Of a stretch of DNA of 64,000 nt, positions 11,301-22,650 are shown piece by piece. Each line of letters starts with the position of its first letter. Position 1 is the first letter of the stretch. Origin of the DNA: Anadara kagoshimensis (taxonomy: Eukaryota > Mollusca > Bivalvia > Arcoida > Arcidae); contig CM037868.1 of assembly GCA_021292105.1 (NCBI GenBank), positions 29,400,403-29,464,402 of the forward strand, in the 5' to 3' direction. The position numbers and the translations under genes are program-made. Below the pieces are notes generated by a model, which saw only the letters and a program-made list of their open reading frames with translations, searched no databases and was not told the origin of the DNA.

Positions 11301-13798
11301 TATCAGTTTATTATCTTAAGTAAATATTTCGTATCAGGGGATGTAGCTCAGTGGTAGAGCGTTCGCTTTGCATGTGAAAGGCCCGGGGTTCGATCCCCCG
11401 CATCTCCATTTTTTGAAATTCAAAATGATTCCGATCAATGTGGAAGGTTTAGAGTTCGATCCCCAGTATCGATTTTAATTTTCTAAAAGTACAATCATGT
11501 CACAACACAATATCCATGGCGATTGCATATTTCGATAAAAATCGACCTAATTTTAGAATTGAGAGTGAGTTGAGTAACAGTGTTTAACGTCCAAGTTAAA
11601 AAAATATTTCGCTTATATCGAAACATCGCCAGCTATAGGCGAAGGTGTAGAAATTTTGCCTGTGAGTTGCGCTGATGGCATTATACAGCAGGAATCTTTA
11701 TTATGCCAAGCCTACCTTGACACGGGACCTCGTTTATTCTAAGTTCCCATCCGATAGAATCGCGACTTACATTTTTCGAAATGCCAAGTGCTTGGCAAAA
11801 GAACAGTCGCTACCCACTTTCTAGTCTTGGGTCAGACCCCGGTCGGGGTTTGAACCCACGACCTCCCACATATGGAGCGGACACTCTAACAACTGAACTA
11901 CCGCAATCGGTTAACATATGTTCACCAAACTGGTTACATAATATATATATATATATGACTTACGTGACACCCGCTCACGACAACACTAACAAGCTGTACC
12001 ACTGTTAAAACCGTGTTACAAGGCAAGTTCACTTTGTTGTTCAGCTCAAAATTCTTTAAATCTTCTAGAGGAACGCCTGCTAGGACGTCAACTTGAATTG
12101 TCGGTGAAGTCTGAAATAAAACATAAGTCAATCTAAGTATTGTTAACGTTTTTGATTTTGCGTGTATTTATTTTCACGGTATATGGAATTGAGACGTATT
12201 CGCGTAGTTAAATTTCGCGTTTTTAAATATGCACTTTAACACAATAAGCATCATATAATTTTCGCGAAAAACAAACGACCGGGGAAAAGCAAAAATTAGT
12301 GCATCGGTACCTCGAAAATGAATATGTTTACAGAATACTTACAATCATACACTACTAAGAGATATGAACGGGGATGTAGCTCAGTGGTAGAGCGTTCGCT
12401 TTGCATGTGAAAGGCCCGGGGTTCGATCCCCCGCATCTCCACTGATTTATATTTTACATTATTGATGCTTTGTTTTTACTTGTACTTCCATATACAGATG
12501 TGTTGGAAAGATACAGCAGCATTATTTTATATTAGGAAATGCGCGTAATGTGGATAATAATAGATTTCACTTTTTGTTGACAACCTTAAAACCTTACAGT
12601 CTCAACATTGAGACGTCTGATAGGGTAATCAAAGCTACAAAATCGGAGAGGAGAAATGCTAAGGCAAAATTCTTTCACTTATATTGAACCGGTCAGTTAA
12701 AGGATTCACGGTGGTAGAAACTGGAATACCTGAGGAAAACCACCTGCCTTCTCTATGGGAACTACCAAACTTTCTAACACCAGAATCTGTACTGAGTGTG
12801 TTTTTAACCAAGGCGTTGAGAGGCGCAGTGATCCGTGAGAGCGTTTAGACCACTCAACCACCAAGACCCCCTAAACTACAAAAGAAATTAAAATATGTCT
12901 TCTTGTTTACAACTAGCGTTCTTATTATTAAGCCCTGGGTTTGACTCAATAATTCACATTAAGAAGTGTCTGGTCTTACCAAAAAATCAGAGAGAAAGGT
13001 CAGGCTAAAATTCGGACGAGCAAGACCCGTATCACAAAAAATGAATGCTGGTGTATGAAGTGACTTTAACGAAAGTATAACACCGGCTTATGTAACACTT
13101 CAACGTCATTAATACTGAGCTGGCAACGCTTCGATATCAACTTGAACACTGACTAAAACATTACATACCTGAACAAGACGTATTCGTTCGCCATTAGGAT
13201 AATCACTTTCCATCTGGTCCATGTATAACAACATCTGACCTTCATCTGCAAACAATGGCGACCAACTGTGCTTTCTTCCGGCACAACGTACCCGCCATTT
13301 TTTATCTCTCGCATATTTAACGAGAGTTTGTATCTGTTGGAGATTTTGTGGACGTGCAGCAAAAACTGAAGTGTTAGTTTGGTTTCCGCACCAGTTTGAG
13401 AAGCTTTCCTCGTTGATAGGGGGTACTTCACCATATAATTGTTTGATTCTATCTTCAATATCTACACGCCTTCTCTGGTGTAAAATATAAAATAAAGATC
13501 CAATATAAACTCAGACCGTCGACTTAGCGTGTAATTTATTCTCCATTCTTCATTTTATACAAGTTTTATTCTTCATTCCATCAAACAGGTTCTCATTAGA
13601 TGAGTGGGTAGTGATGCGCGCGCATATCAATCACGTCGCTCTTGCCGCCAAGGTTAGAATCCCATCCGGGTAGATCTTAGTGTAAGAAAGTCTGTCAGGT
13701 TCAAAGGTCGATGGTTTTCTCTTTGTACTCTGATTTCCTCCCGTGATCATCTCAGATATGACCGCCGTGTTATAAGTGAAATAATCTTGATTAGAACC

Positions 13799-13862
<64 letters not shown>

Positions 13863-15737
13863 TTATCGCTATTTTCTCGCAAAATAGTGGTCCAAACTTT
13901 ACAGAGTATTTGTCCACTATAACTAGATGTGATTGGCTAGTCTATGGATGAGTAGATGTGTTTTCAAGCTCAGGGTTTTACATTTATCAAAATGGCTACC
14001 GTTGCTATAGTTTAGGAGAGTTTTGTCTCAATTCAGTGATATAGAATTTATTTGTTTCTAATTTGATTAAATCCTAACTACTTAGTTTTATTGTAGACAA
14101 TCAATTTGACTCAAGTGTTCTCTTTAAATTTAGGTAAAATTACAGATATTCAAGACATCTCGACGGTATTTCGGTTTAAATCCAAATAAAACTGTAAAAT
14201 TGCCATCTAATGTATCCAGTACAACTTAAGCTACACGACTTTGGTTACTTTATATTGTTTCGAACACACACACACGCGCGCGCGCACACATGTGCGCGCT
14301 TGAGATAAGTCGAAGTGTTTTACATCCTCCCGTGAATTTCGAGATAAGGAGTTTTGATTGTACATGAAGTAACATAACATTTCCCTACCTGATATATCAT
14401 GTTGATATTTTTTGGTGACTTTTGTAATGTTTCCTGAAAATAAAATCGTATTCGTAAACTTAGACAATGTCGAAAACGTCATCAGATAGCATAAAGTTGG
14501 TAAAGGCAACTGGCGGTACCAAGAAAAATAACTCTGATAATCAACACATACGACAGCAATATCAATTAGATCATCGTGAAAAAAGTACAATGTATGCAAT
14601 TATAAACATTACAAGGGTTCAAACTTATTATGTTTCTAAAACACCTCCTCATAATTATAATAAAAATGTGACTTTTGAAATCCAGATTGGTCCTTGATGG
14701 CCGCTTAGAGGTTCGAATACCACTTGGACATATCCTAGTGTAAGGAATACTGTTAGTTCGCTTGTTGAATGTCCGTGTTTTTTTTCTCAAATTATTATTT
14801 TTTGTTCTTTAGTTTCTCCCACCATCCGAGAACTGACCACCGCCTTCACCGAGATTGATTGCACAATGACAATAAATCATTAAAAGGTTTGGTGGGTCCG
14901 GCGGTGTACCACGTGATCAATACCCTCAGCATTTGTGCGGAATTCCCTCAACGCCGTTTTTACTGGAAAATGTCAACTGAAACTGTCATTTCATATCCGA
15001 TGTGTCATGAATTTTTATGAAATAATACATTCAAAAGATGGAATAAATTGTCCCGCGCAATTGTGAAGGGCATCACTTAGTACACTAACAAACCACAGTC
15101 ACTGATCGTCGCAATAAATATATAATCTCATTACATACCTTCTTTGTATTTACGTTTGCCACCTTTGAAAAATCCACCAACATATATTTCTTCCCACCAA
15201 TCAAATTATTCAGACTAACTTGCAATCCTGACGTCACGACCCTATAATCCAGTCCCGTTGCTAGCTTTTTGAGACGAACCAGATCATCTATGGACCTTGG
15301 GTAAGCCACCAATACATGGTCAAACACATCAGTGTCTTCTAAACGCTTAAATCGTTTGACTTTGAAGATGTCTGCTCGGCCAATTTCATAATTCAAGTTA
15401 TCTCGTGCTGCTTGTAAATCCCTCTGAAATCAAAATGGTAAAAATGAAACAAATACTGCTTATCACAGTTATTAGCGAATAAAACTATTCTGTGATGTTT
15501 AATTATCGTGACATTCAATTCACGAAGTAATGGTATGCGATTTTTAACTCTGTGAACAATTACATTTTGCGGTTCATAAGTAAAAAAAATCGATTTACAG
15601 TTTAAAGTAAACAAGAAAATTAATTTGAAAAAATAATATATATAAAGTCTTAGCAGAAACAGGATTTATCTAGCTGTGTCGTTGTGTAAAACAAATAGCC
15701 AGTGACTTACCAGTTCTGATGACGTCGTGCAGCCCAT
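8309..15737 (-). CDS. FAD-linked oxidase, gulonolactone/aldonolactone oxidase-like, six coding exons
   Basis: Exons in transcript order: 15737-15711, 15423-15139, 13474-13169, 12110-11964, 10003-9041, 8422-8309 (TGA). All introns are GT-AG in phase 0 and give 613 aa. The start is firm: ATGGGCTGC, with an in-frame TAA 15 bases upstream. Residues 1-9 read MGCTTSSEL, an N-myristoylation/palmitoylation-type start. Residues ~46-100 resemble a degenerate FAD-binding lobe. Residues ~132-258 form an intact one, with KHS at 172-174 (His173 aligns with the flavin-linking His of gulonolactone oxidases) and the GCHGVG loop at 253-258. Residues ~290-613 match the ALO-type substrate domain, ending IFQNDRLQELFF. 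The usual HWxK motif reads HLAK at 559-562. Family members oxidise aldonolactones or sugar alcohols using oxygen; the substrate here is unknown. Introns hold tRNA genes, SINEs and a MITE. Confidence 0.9.
8423..9040 (-). other. Last intron of the oxidase gene
   Basis: GT-AG intron between the 321-codon exon and the final 38-codon exon. Mixed sequence with no recognised repeat. The long open frame of the upstream exon reads about 60 bases into it before a stop. Confidence 0.8.
10692..10768 (+). pseudogene. Decayed tRNA-Ala copy
   Basis: The 3' half (GCCCGGGGTTCGATCCCCCG then CATCTCCA) equals the intact tRNA-Ala genes nearby. The 5' half has lost the acceptor strand and D-arm pairing and the anticodon stem is altered. 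It lies in an intron of the oxidase gene on the opposite strand. Confidence 0.8.
10853..10893 (+). pseudogene. 5' fragment of tRNA-Ala
   Basis: CAGTGGTAGAGCGTTCGCTT followed by TGCATG matches the D-arm and anticodon arm of the intact tRNA-Ala genes. The rest is missing. A T-arm-like scrap, GAGTTCGATCCCCAG, also sits at about 11451. Confidence 0.65.
11337..11408 (+). tRNA. tRNA-Ala (anticodon UGC)
   Basis: 72 nt. Acceptor strands GGGGATG and CATCTCC with A73. The D-arm holds the A box TAGCTCAGTGG. The anticodon loop is TTTGCAT with TGC at 11369-11371. The T-arm is CGGGG-TTCGATC-CCCCG. All stems pair, with one G-T in the anticodon stem. A T6 run at 11409-11414 is a typical polymerase III terminator. 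It lies antisense in an oxidase intron. Confidence 0.95.
11562..11912 (-). mobile_element. tRNA-derived SINE, near full length
   Basis: Read on the minus strand it starts with a tRNA-like head (GCGGTAGTTCAGTTGTTAGA as A-box region, GGTTCAAACCCC as B box), passes a GTCTGACCCAAGACT segment and ends in the conserved 3' body CTATAGCTGGCGATG. Other copies of this family are listed at 18990, 25004, 34946, 39547, 49602 and 55440 (minus) and 26555 (plus). Confidence 0.85.
12370..12441 (+). tRNA. tRNA-Ala (anticodon UGC), second copy
   Basis: Identical over its 72 nt to the tRNA at 11337-11408, with all stems intact. A TTTT run follows at about 12455. It lies in the next intron of the oxidase gene, antisense to it. 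Confidence 0.94.
12620..12872 (-). mobile_element. SINE-like element, second family
   Basis: Shares AAATTCTTTCACTTATAT, the block around GAGGAAAACCACC, and a terminal tRNA-like stretch (AGCGTTTAGACCACTCAACCACC, a D-arm on the minus strand, split here only for reading) with the copy at 19685-19872. It is intronic in the oxidase gene and decayed. Confidence 0.6.
13625..13860 (+). mobile_element. SINE-like element with (TCAA)n tail
   Basis: Body words AAGGTCGATGGTTTTCTCTT and ACTCTGATTTCCTCCCG are followed by TAAGTGAAATAATCTTGATT and about 14 TCAA units (13801-13858). The body is tied to the main SINE family by the RTAAGTGAAATA-TCTTGA segment. A fragment with the same AAGGTCGATGG word is at about 17303-17345. 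Confidence 0.6.
14902..15089. mobile_element. MITE with GTGTACCACGTGAT ends
   Basis: The left end GTGTACCACGTGATCAATAC is mirrored at the right end by CATCACTTAGTACAC. A related copy with the same end design is at 41612-41801. It lies in an intron about 50 bp from an oxidase exon. Contains a GAATTTTTATGAAATAATAC core word also seen in the small palindrome at 31732. Confidence 0.6.
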
Positions 15738-15753
15738 CGTTGTTCCTTGTTAC

Positions 15754-15892
15754 CTAAAAACAATAAAACAATATCCAGATAGTTGTATTAAGAATAGAAA
15801 CGGTTAACAACAGTGTTTTTTCGATGTTCGATGTAGTTTAGTTCCTTGTAAGAGATAAAAATATTTTATTTTATTTATATATTTACAGCCAT

Positions 15893-15927
<35 letters not shown>

Positions 15928-16048
15928 TTTGTTTATTTTTCTAATTGTTTATTATAATCCTGCATATTAAAATACTTTACTATTGATATCTTTATTTTCG
16001 TATACTTTTTCTCATCAGTTTTGTCCTTGAAACTAATAAATACTCATA

Positions 16049-16087
<39 letters not shown>

Positions 16088-16203
16088 AACTCAAAGAAAT
16101 ACGATATGAAGGCTTCAGATACCTGCCGAATTCTTCATTGATTAATTTGAGGAGACTCACCTGTGATTAGACAAACACTGTTTGTTCATACCTGTGACAT
16201 TGT

Positions 16204-16282
<79 letters not shown>

Positions 16283-17344
16283 ATAATTTTGATAAATGCT
16301 AACTAATCTTAGCCAACTCCTCCAGCATCCAAAGTCAAACCACGTGACAGGGGGATAAATACGCAAGTAGAAATACGCACGTCAATGACTTGATATCCGA
16401 CAGTTAACCAAACGCTAACCGTAATTTGAGCATATTTGGGGCCAAATATAAGATTTATCCACGTTACCTTGACAAAAATTCGGAATGCAATACTTCATCT
16501 CATGTTGGTTTACCTTTGTTCCAAATTTGGTTAAAATCCATGCATAGATATGGAAGTTATGGGGTGTGCACGCTATTTGTACTCACGGTCAGAAAGGGTT
16601 ATTCCTATACAACTCTTTAAACCTCGTTTATTTAGGGTATAAAAAGGGAGTTTTCATTTTATTTGCGTCCTTTTATTTTCGAGGCCTTGAGTGAGATCCT
16701 TGTCATATTTTAAGTAACGCATTTCGTTATTTTCGCACATTTACGCACAAAATAAAAAGACTGCGAAAATTTACCCAGCCTATACCGTGCAGTCCTTCAT
16801 CAAAACACTTATATTATACACTATTTACTGTTTTAAGTTCTAGAGGAAGACACAAAACCGAATTAACAGAAAAAAAACCGGAGAAAAAGAAATGCAAGCG
16901 CTATCGTAGGGGTTAGGATCTATGGCATTAGTTTATTTTTGTGAAAAGATGAAACGGACTTACAAGATGGACCGTGAAGCTTGTTAATTATGACACTAAT
17001 GATCACATGTACAATTGTACTTAGATCACCACCTCTGTTATAAACAGATAATAACTAAGACCAGTGGTCAAGGAAAAATTTCATTTTATCATTATTTATT
17101 TTCCTGTGGTCAGTCAGACGCCGACCTTCAGAAAGCTCTCAACTTGCAGCCGAATGGTCAAAGGCATTGGCTTGCAGACCACACTGCATCTCGTCGCCTT
17201 GATGTCCGTGGAATTCCATAGGTGATTTACAGACAATTTGGTCCACAAACAAGTACTTTAGACCACTCGTCAACATAGTGTGAACAAATTGTCAGCTTGC
17301 TGAAGGTCGATGGATTGCTCTTGGCACTCCAGTTTCCCGCATCT
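15754..17344. other. Gene-free region upstream of the oxidase gene
   Basis: Holds tetranucleotide runs at about 15890-15931 (TTTA) and 16045-16087 (AAAT), a long (TA)n at 16206-16278, and an old repeat scrap at about 16420-16620. The oxidase transcript starts somewhere here: the sequence at 15754 on the minus strand ends TTTTTAG, so an upstream non-coding exon is possible. No promoter was identified by eye. Confidence 0.5.
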
Positions 17345-17349
17345 ATCAA

Positions 17350-17943
17350 GATACCTCTATATAAGGGTCACCTGCTTACAAAGGCAAGTAGAAACGTACT
17401 CCAATTGTTCTTTATCCATACTATTTAAACATGTATATAAAGGCCACCTGCCTATAAAAAAGTGTATAAAGGCCACCTGTCTATGAACATGTGTATAAAG
17501 ACCACCTGCCTATGAATATCTATATAAAGACCACCTGCCTATGAACATGTGTATAAAGGCCACCTGCCTATGAACATGTGTATAAAGGCCACCTGCCTAT
17601 GAACATGTGTATAAAGGCCACCTGCTATGAACATGTGTATAAAGGCCACCTGCCTATGAACATGTGTATAAAGACCACCTGCCTATGAACAAGTGTATAA
17701 AGGCCACCTGCCTATGAACATGTGTATAAAGACCACCTGCCTATGAACATGTGTATAAAGGTCACCTGCCTAAGAACATGTGTATAAAGGCCACCTGCCT
17801 GTGAACATGTGTATAAAGGCCACCTGCCTATGAACATGTGTATAAAGGCCACCTGCCTATGGACATGTGTATAAAGACCACCTGTCCATTAAGGCCACTT
17901 TTACTGGTTCCCTTGGGTGGCTTTTATAAACAGGTTTGACTGT
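17350..17943. mobile_element. MITE expanded by an internal 29-bp minisatellite (16 copies)
   Basis: The outer sequences match the short MITE at 4199-4376 (TATATAAGGGTCACCTGCTT left; TAAACAGGTTTGACTGTA right). The middle, about 17425-17885, holds 16 units of 29 bp with the core TGTATAAAGGCCACCTGCCT. The short copy has only two such modules, so the array grew inside the element. Confidence 0.85.
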
Positions 17944-18985
17944 ACATGTCAATGTTGTGTATGACTTCTCTTATTTTACTTAGTATACCTCTTGCTTCAT
18001 CTTTTTAAATATTTGGAATGGTTATACATTAGTTGATAAATGAGAAAAAACATAATTGTGTCACGTCAAGTGGAAACCATACTTAAATTTGTTTTGTGAA
18101 TTCCTAAGAAAATGGCGTGAGAAGATTGCAGATGTTTTACCTATTAATGAAAACATCTGTTGTATTTTAATCTTTGATTTCAGAATTGCTGCAAATACAT
18201 ACTGACAAATTCATACCTTATTTCCACAATCAAATGAATTGAACACAAATTGTTAATTACATATTATACCAGTTTTAATTTTACAACATTAGACGGCTGT
18301 TTCGGAATAATTTCATTTTGTAATAGCAGCATCTCTCCAAAGATGACATGACGTTGCACAAATTGTAGATACCAACCAACAAATTGTTTGTTTCAACAGT
18401 TGGTACATATGACTTTTTTTATCACGAATCTCTAAATAATGTTAGGATTTTGTATATAATCTTCGTATTTATTTCATTCAGAAATTGATACAGTTTGAGT
18501 AGAAACAAAAATCCGAGTTAAAATCGATCAAATGACCAATAAATGACCGATAAATGACCGATACGTACTGTGAAATCATTTATTTTCGCGATGTTACAAT
18601 TTCGCTGATTTCGTGGAAACCTTGGTCAACGGAATTACAAATCAACGAAATAGTATATATAAACAAAATTAAGTTAAACGGAATCTGCAAAACTAAAAAA
18701 ATTTATTTTCTTCTGGAACCGCGAAAATTGGACACCATGAAAACCAATGATTCTACACAGTATGTTAGTATTGAAGTGTCAATCTATATAGGTGTGTAAG
18801 TATTTCAACCTCATCATAGAAAAATATCAAAAACCAATTTTCCAAGATAATTGACACAACATAAGCATGGAATACCCTCTACCAATTTTTTTCTGAGGAT
18901 TCGAACAATGTCGATCATTTACGGTGAAAAAGCAAGCCTCATGTCACCCGTTAACTAAAATCACCGGTAGATTGATTTATTGTTT
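17944..18985. other. Gene-free stretch
   Basis: AT-rich unique-looking sequence. No open frame with recognisable content and no repeat family identified. Confidence 0.5.
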
Positions 18986-18989
18986 GTTT

Positions 18990-19299
18990 GATTGAATGGG
19001 AATTTACGTCAAGATAAAAGTCAAGAATATTTCAATTAAATCGAGACGTCATCAGCTACAGGTGAAGTGGCAGAAAATTAAATTTTAGCAGTGCGCTCAG
19101 GCACTCGTGGCCCAGGAAGGGTTCTTTAACGTATCACATCTGCTATGGCACGGGGCATTGGTTTTTAGGTATCTTTCGAAAGACCCAAGGACTTTTATTT
19201 CTAAATGCCGAGTGCTTGACGAAGGAACAGTCACTACTTTTTAAGTCTTGGTTAGACATGGCCGGGGCATCGGAAAAGGAAATATTTAGAAACTTTTTG

Positions 19300-19345
<46 letters not shown>
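18990..19345 (-). mobile_element. Degenerate SINE beside a poly-A tract
   Basis: Carries the family marks GTCAAGAATATTTCA, TCGAGACGTCATCAGCTACA and AATGCCGAGTGCTTG in minus orientation. The tRNA head is missing or decayed. A poly-A run at about 19301-19345 lies at its 5' side. Confidence 0.7.
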
Positions 19346-19347
<2 letters not shown>

Positions 19348-19684
19348 AATGTCAGTTACTTTGTGGCAATTGTACAGATAACCTTTTGCTCTTTAATACT
19401 GAATTTAAGAGTAGGATGAAGTGATGGTGTTTTACGCCCAAAGTCAAGATATTGAAACTTCCTTTGACAAACTTTCTCACACTAGAACCAAGAAAATTAG
19501 AACCTAGTCGACAAGATATGCTATAATCTATAACGATGATGCTTCAGACCACCCTACCACAGAGATACCAAAATAACTTTTTAAGTTTGAAGCGTGTTCG
19601 ATCAGTTGTCTTGGTTTCTCGTGAATGTCGTATGGTAATATAATTCAGAAATGGACGCGACTCTTCTGTGTCTGAAAATGGGGT

Positions 19685-19872
19685 GGAGTGGAGTATAAAA
19701 TTTTACATCCCGGGCAAGATTCTTTCACTTATATCAAGGATGGATGGTTGAGGAAACCAGAGTGCCTGGAGAAAACCACCAACCTTCGGCAAGCGAATGG
19801 ACAGGCTTTCTCACACTTAGTTTTGTCCCGAACGGAGTTCTAACCCAAGCAGTGAGGGGTGACATGTCTGAA
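19685..19872 (-). mobile_element. SINE-like element, second family
   Basis: Shares CAAGATTCTTTCACTTATAT, GGAGAAAACCACC and TTTCTCACAC with the copy at 12620-12872. The region before it (19420-19684) has another weak SINE-tail word, GTGATGGTGTTTTACGCCC. No gene. Confidence 0.6.
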
Positions 19873-20575
19873 TTGGGACAGTTTTTATTGTTGTAACAAA
19901 TTCGGCCAAGTAAGAAATCACTTTAACCAAGTAATGATGTAACGTAATTAGTAAATATTATTTAACCTCGTTTTGAACCCAGACACATTTTATTACAGAT
20001 AGACAGATTATTATTCCTATAAATATTTAATTAATATATCGGTTATCTAGATTAATGTCGCATACCAACAATCTGGTTGATAATATATGGGACACACATT
20101 AAACTATGTATACCCGCCTCCATAAATAAAGTTTAGGGTCATATTGGTCCGTCTGTCTGTCTGTCCGGTCCAATATAGTTGCCACATGAGATGATATGTC
20201 CATTTTCAAATGTAGATATGTAGGCCACGATGTCAAATCTTAGATTTGGTCCATGTAGTGTATGTCGGGAACGAGAGGGGGTGTTTGTCTCTGAAGAAAC
20301 TGTTCTAGGCGTGTTATTTGTCACACAATGTTATTTCGTCAAGCAGATGGCTTTTAAAATTTAGAAATGAAGACATGGGGTACTTCTGATGAGAATATAA
20401 AAGTCGTTGGGTTTTGTCATGGCAGACGTGACACAAACTAAAACAATATCTGCAAATTGAAATAAAGCTGGTGACATCTCGATATATGTGATGCCCTTTT
20501 TGAATAACATTTTATCCAGAATATTTTACATTTTTACAATTTGCTTGAAGCAGTGTTTGATTATTGGTATTTCCA
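19873..20575. other. Gene-free stretch
   Basis: Low-complexity AT-rich sequence with a short (GTCT)n at about 20153-20164. No feature recognised. Confidence 0.45.
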
Positions 20576-20579
20576 CAAA

Positions 20580-20895
20580 TTATCTTTCTAGAACCCTGTT
20601 AAGCCTGTTATGTAATAAATGCCAAGTATTGTAATGCCCACCTTGTAGTGTAATAATTTTCTTTGTGTAATGTAATAGCATATTGCTATGTAATAAAAAC
20701 GCCGTGTAATGTAATAATACCAGGTTTCGCGTTTTGTAATTTTTCCGTGATGTAAAAATGAAATTTGGCAAATTAAAGGACAGCAATTTTGTTCCAACTA
20801 CTGACCTTGATGTTGACATTGAGCCGACTGTGTGAGGACAAACTGACGGTAAGTGTAGACTAATCTAATCTTGACCACAGTTGAAGGTCATTGCC
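20580..20895 (-). repeat. GTAATGTAATA repeat, inverse of 24130-24430
   Basis: Read on the minus strand it matches 24130-24430: TATGACCTTCAACTG-like start, TAGTCTACACTTA, AGTCGGCTCAA, CAAGGTCAGT, then a series of TTATTACATTACA words at roughly 24-bp spacing. The two copies face each other across about 3.2 kb. Confidence 0.8.
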
Positions 20896-21047
20896 ACTTA
20901 GTATGATCTGTAATTTAATGGCATGGGTCAAAGGGTTCCAGGCGTTACAAACTTTATTCACAATCAAGAAAAAATGACATTACATCATTACTGACCCAAA
21001 CTTACATTGATTTTGACTATCAAGTTACGTTGTCATTTTGTTTAAAG

Positions 21048-21145
21048 GGGCGTAGCTGGGTCCGAGATATCGTGTAGACACAGACGTATGATGTGCAGAG
21101 TGCCGATGGGAGTGGGGTGCGGGAGGAGTGGGGGTTGACCCCCGG
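21048..21145 (+). repeat. Dispersed repeat, direct copy at 23303-23400
   Basis: GGGGCGTAGCTGGGTCCGAG, then GATGTGCAGAGTGCCGATG and a G-rich end, are repeated nearly exactly at 23303-23400. Class unknown. Confidence 0.8.
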
Positions 21146-21414
21146 CGACGAGAGGGGATTTTTCGTTGTCGTAGACCTTTGTCGTTTGGTTCGTCATGTT
21201 CATTTAAATGTATTTTTTCATCTTAGGACTAATGGAAGCAATACAAAGTCGAGATATCTCTCAAAAGTGTTTTTGTACCGTCTTCATTCTCACAGAAATA
21301 ATGTTAGTGTTAGTATAAAAATGCGTCTATGCAATACCCGAGTTTCTAAAACATGAAACATCGGCTTATTGGCGAAAGTGGATGTCGCGTCTATGTACTT
21401 TCGATCGCGCGTGT

Positions 21415-21415
21415 T

Positions 21416-21470
<55 letters not shown>

Positions 21471-21722
21471 ATGCGTGCACGTGTGTGTATGTTTGTCTGT
21501 GTGTGTGCTTTGGTTGATTGGTTGTTTTGTACGTTTGTATATAGCGCATTTGGGTTAAGCACGACAATGTGCTTCAAGCACCACAAAGTGAGTGTACATC
21601 ACAATATGTATGTGAGACTGTGTGCTAAGTATTATCATGCGCGTTTGTGTTAATCCCCAAAATGCGCGTGTGTCTGTATGTACGTGTATATTTGTGTTTG
21701 TGTTTATCACTACATACTAGTA

Positions 21723-21759
<37 letters not shown>

Positions 21760-21800
21760 CGTGAAAGGGTATATTTGCATATGTAGCACAATAAGCGTTC

Positions 21801-21840
<40 letters not shown>
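21415..21840 (+). repeat. Microsatellites (GT)n and (CT)n
   Basis: (GT)n at about 21418-21470 and (CT)n at 21726-21756 and 21803-21838. They precede the copy of the 1.5-2.5 kb repeat, as the GT/GA tract does at the start of the window. Confidence 0.9.
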
Positions 21841-21841
<1 letters not shown>

Positions 21842-21849
21842 GCAAATTC

Positions 21850-22650
21850 ATGAAAATATACTTTATTTGTCCTATTGTTCTGGATCAAGTTGGATTTAAA
21901 TATAATTTACCCTACAGGTAATTATATAAATCGTGCATGTCTTCGATCCGGAGCTGTGTTCACTATTCGTTTAATCATTTTGTGGTATGTAAGAGTTACG
22001 TGGAATGCCATAACCAAGAATAATAGAAAAAAATTAATTGTATTTAACCAAATTCTTCAAAAAGTTAAGCTATACCGTGAAGAAACTTCTATAAAAAATT
22101 AATATATTTTTTATTTTTATATCAAACTTTAACATAAAATATAACATGTATCTACAAAGTTAATTTTAAATACATTACTAAACGACACCAGAATGTAGTG
22201 ATTTCAGATATCGTTATAAACCAACATTACTCAATGTTAATCAATTCTGTTTCCCGGGCTGTTCTTAACAGAATAGTGTAAAATGTCGGAGGATTCTCCG
22301 ATATTAAACGGGAAGGTGGTTCATTATGTCCTTGATGGATATTTTGACCACTCGCCCTTTCGGGGGCGCTCTCTCAATTCTTATACTATTTCTGACTTTT
22401 TACTTTTCTGTCTTGCATTGTACAGTTGATGTTCTATTGCTTACAATAGCCATCATCTGCCCCTGGACTACTGTTGCCTAGTGGTTCAGGGTTCGGCTGT
22501 CCTGGGTTACGGTTGCCTAGCGGTTAAAGCAGAAATCTTTAATCACATGGCTTCTGTAGTCCAGGGTTCCACTTGGTCAGTGGGTATCTATCCTCTGTTC
22601 CTGGGCTACGGTTGCCTAGTAGTTAAAGCCTTTAATCACAAGGTGCCCAA
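21850..22650 (+). repeat. Second copy of the 1.53-2.55 kb repeat with tRNA-like units
   Basis: The first 600 bp align with 1530-2150, including TCTCCGATATTAAACGGGAA and the CGCCC/GGGCG hairpin. The last 200 bp hold about three tRNA-like units (GGTTGCCTAGCGGTTAAAG; GGTTGCCTAGTAGTTAAAG). The copies differ at very roughly one base in eight, plus gaps. Confidence 0.8.

Noticed and set aside
13153-13458. 101-codon minus-strand open frame over oxidase exon 3
   Set aside because: It is in another frame of the true exon; the frame giving CAGRKHSWSPLF joins both neighbours in phase 0.
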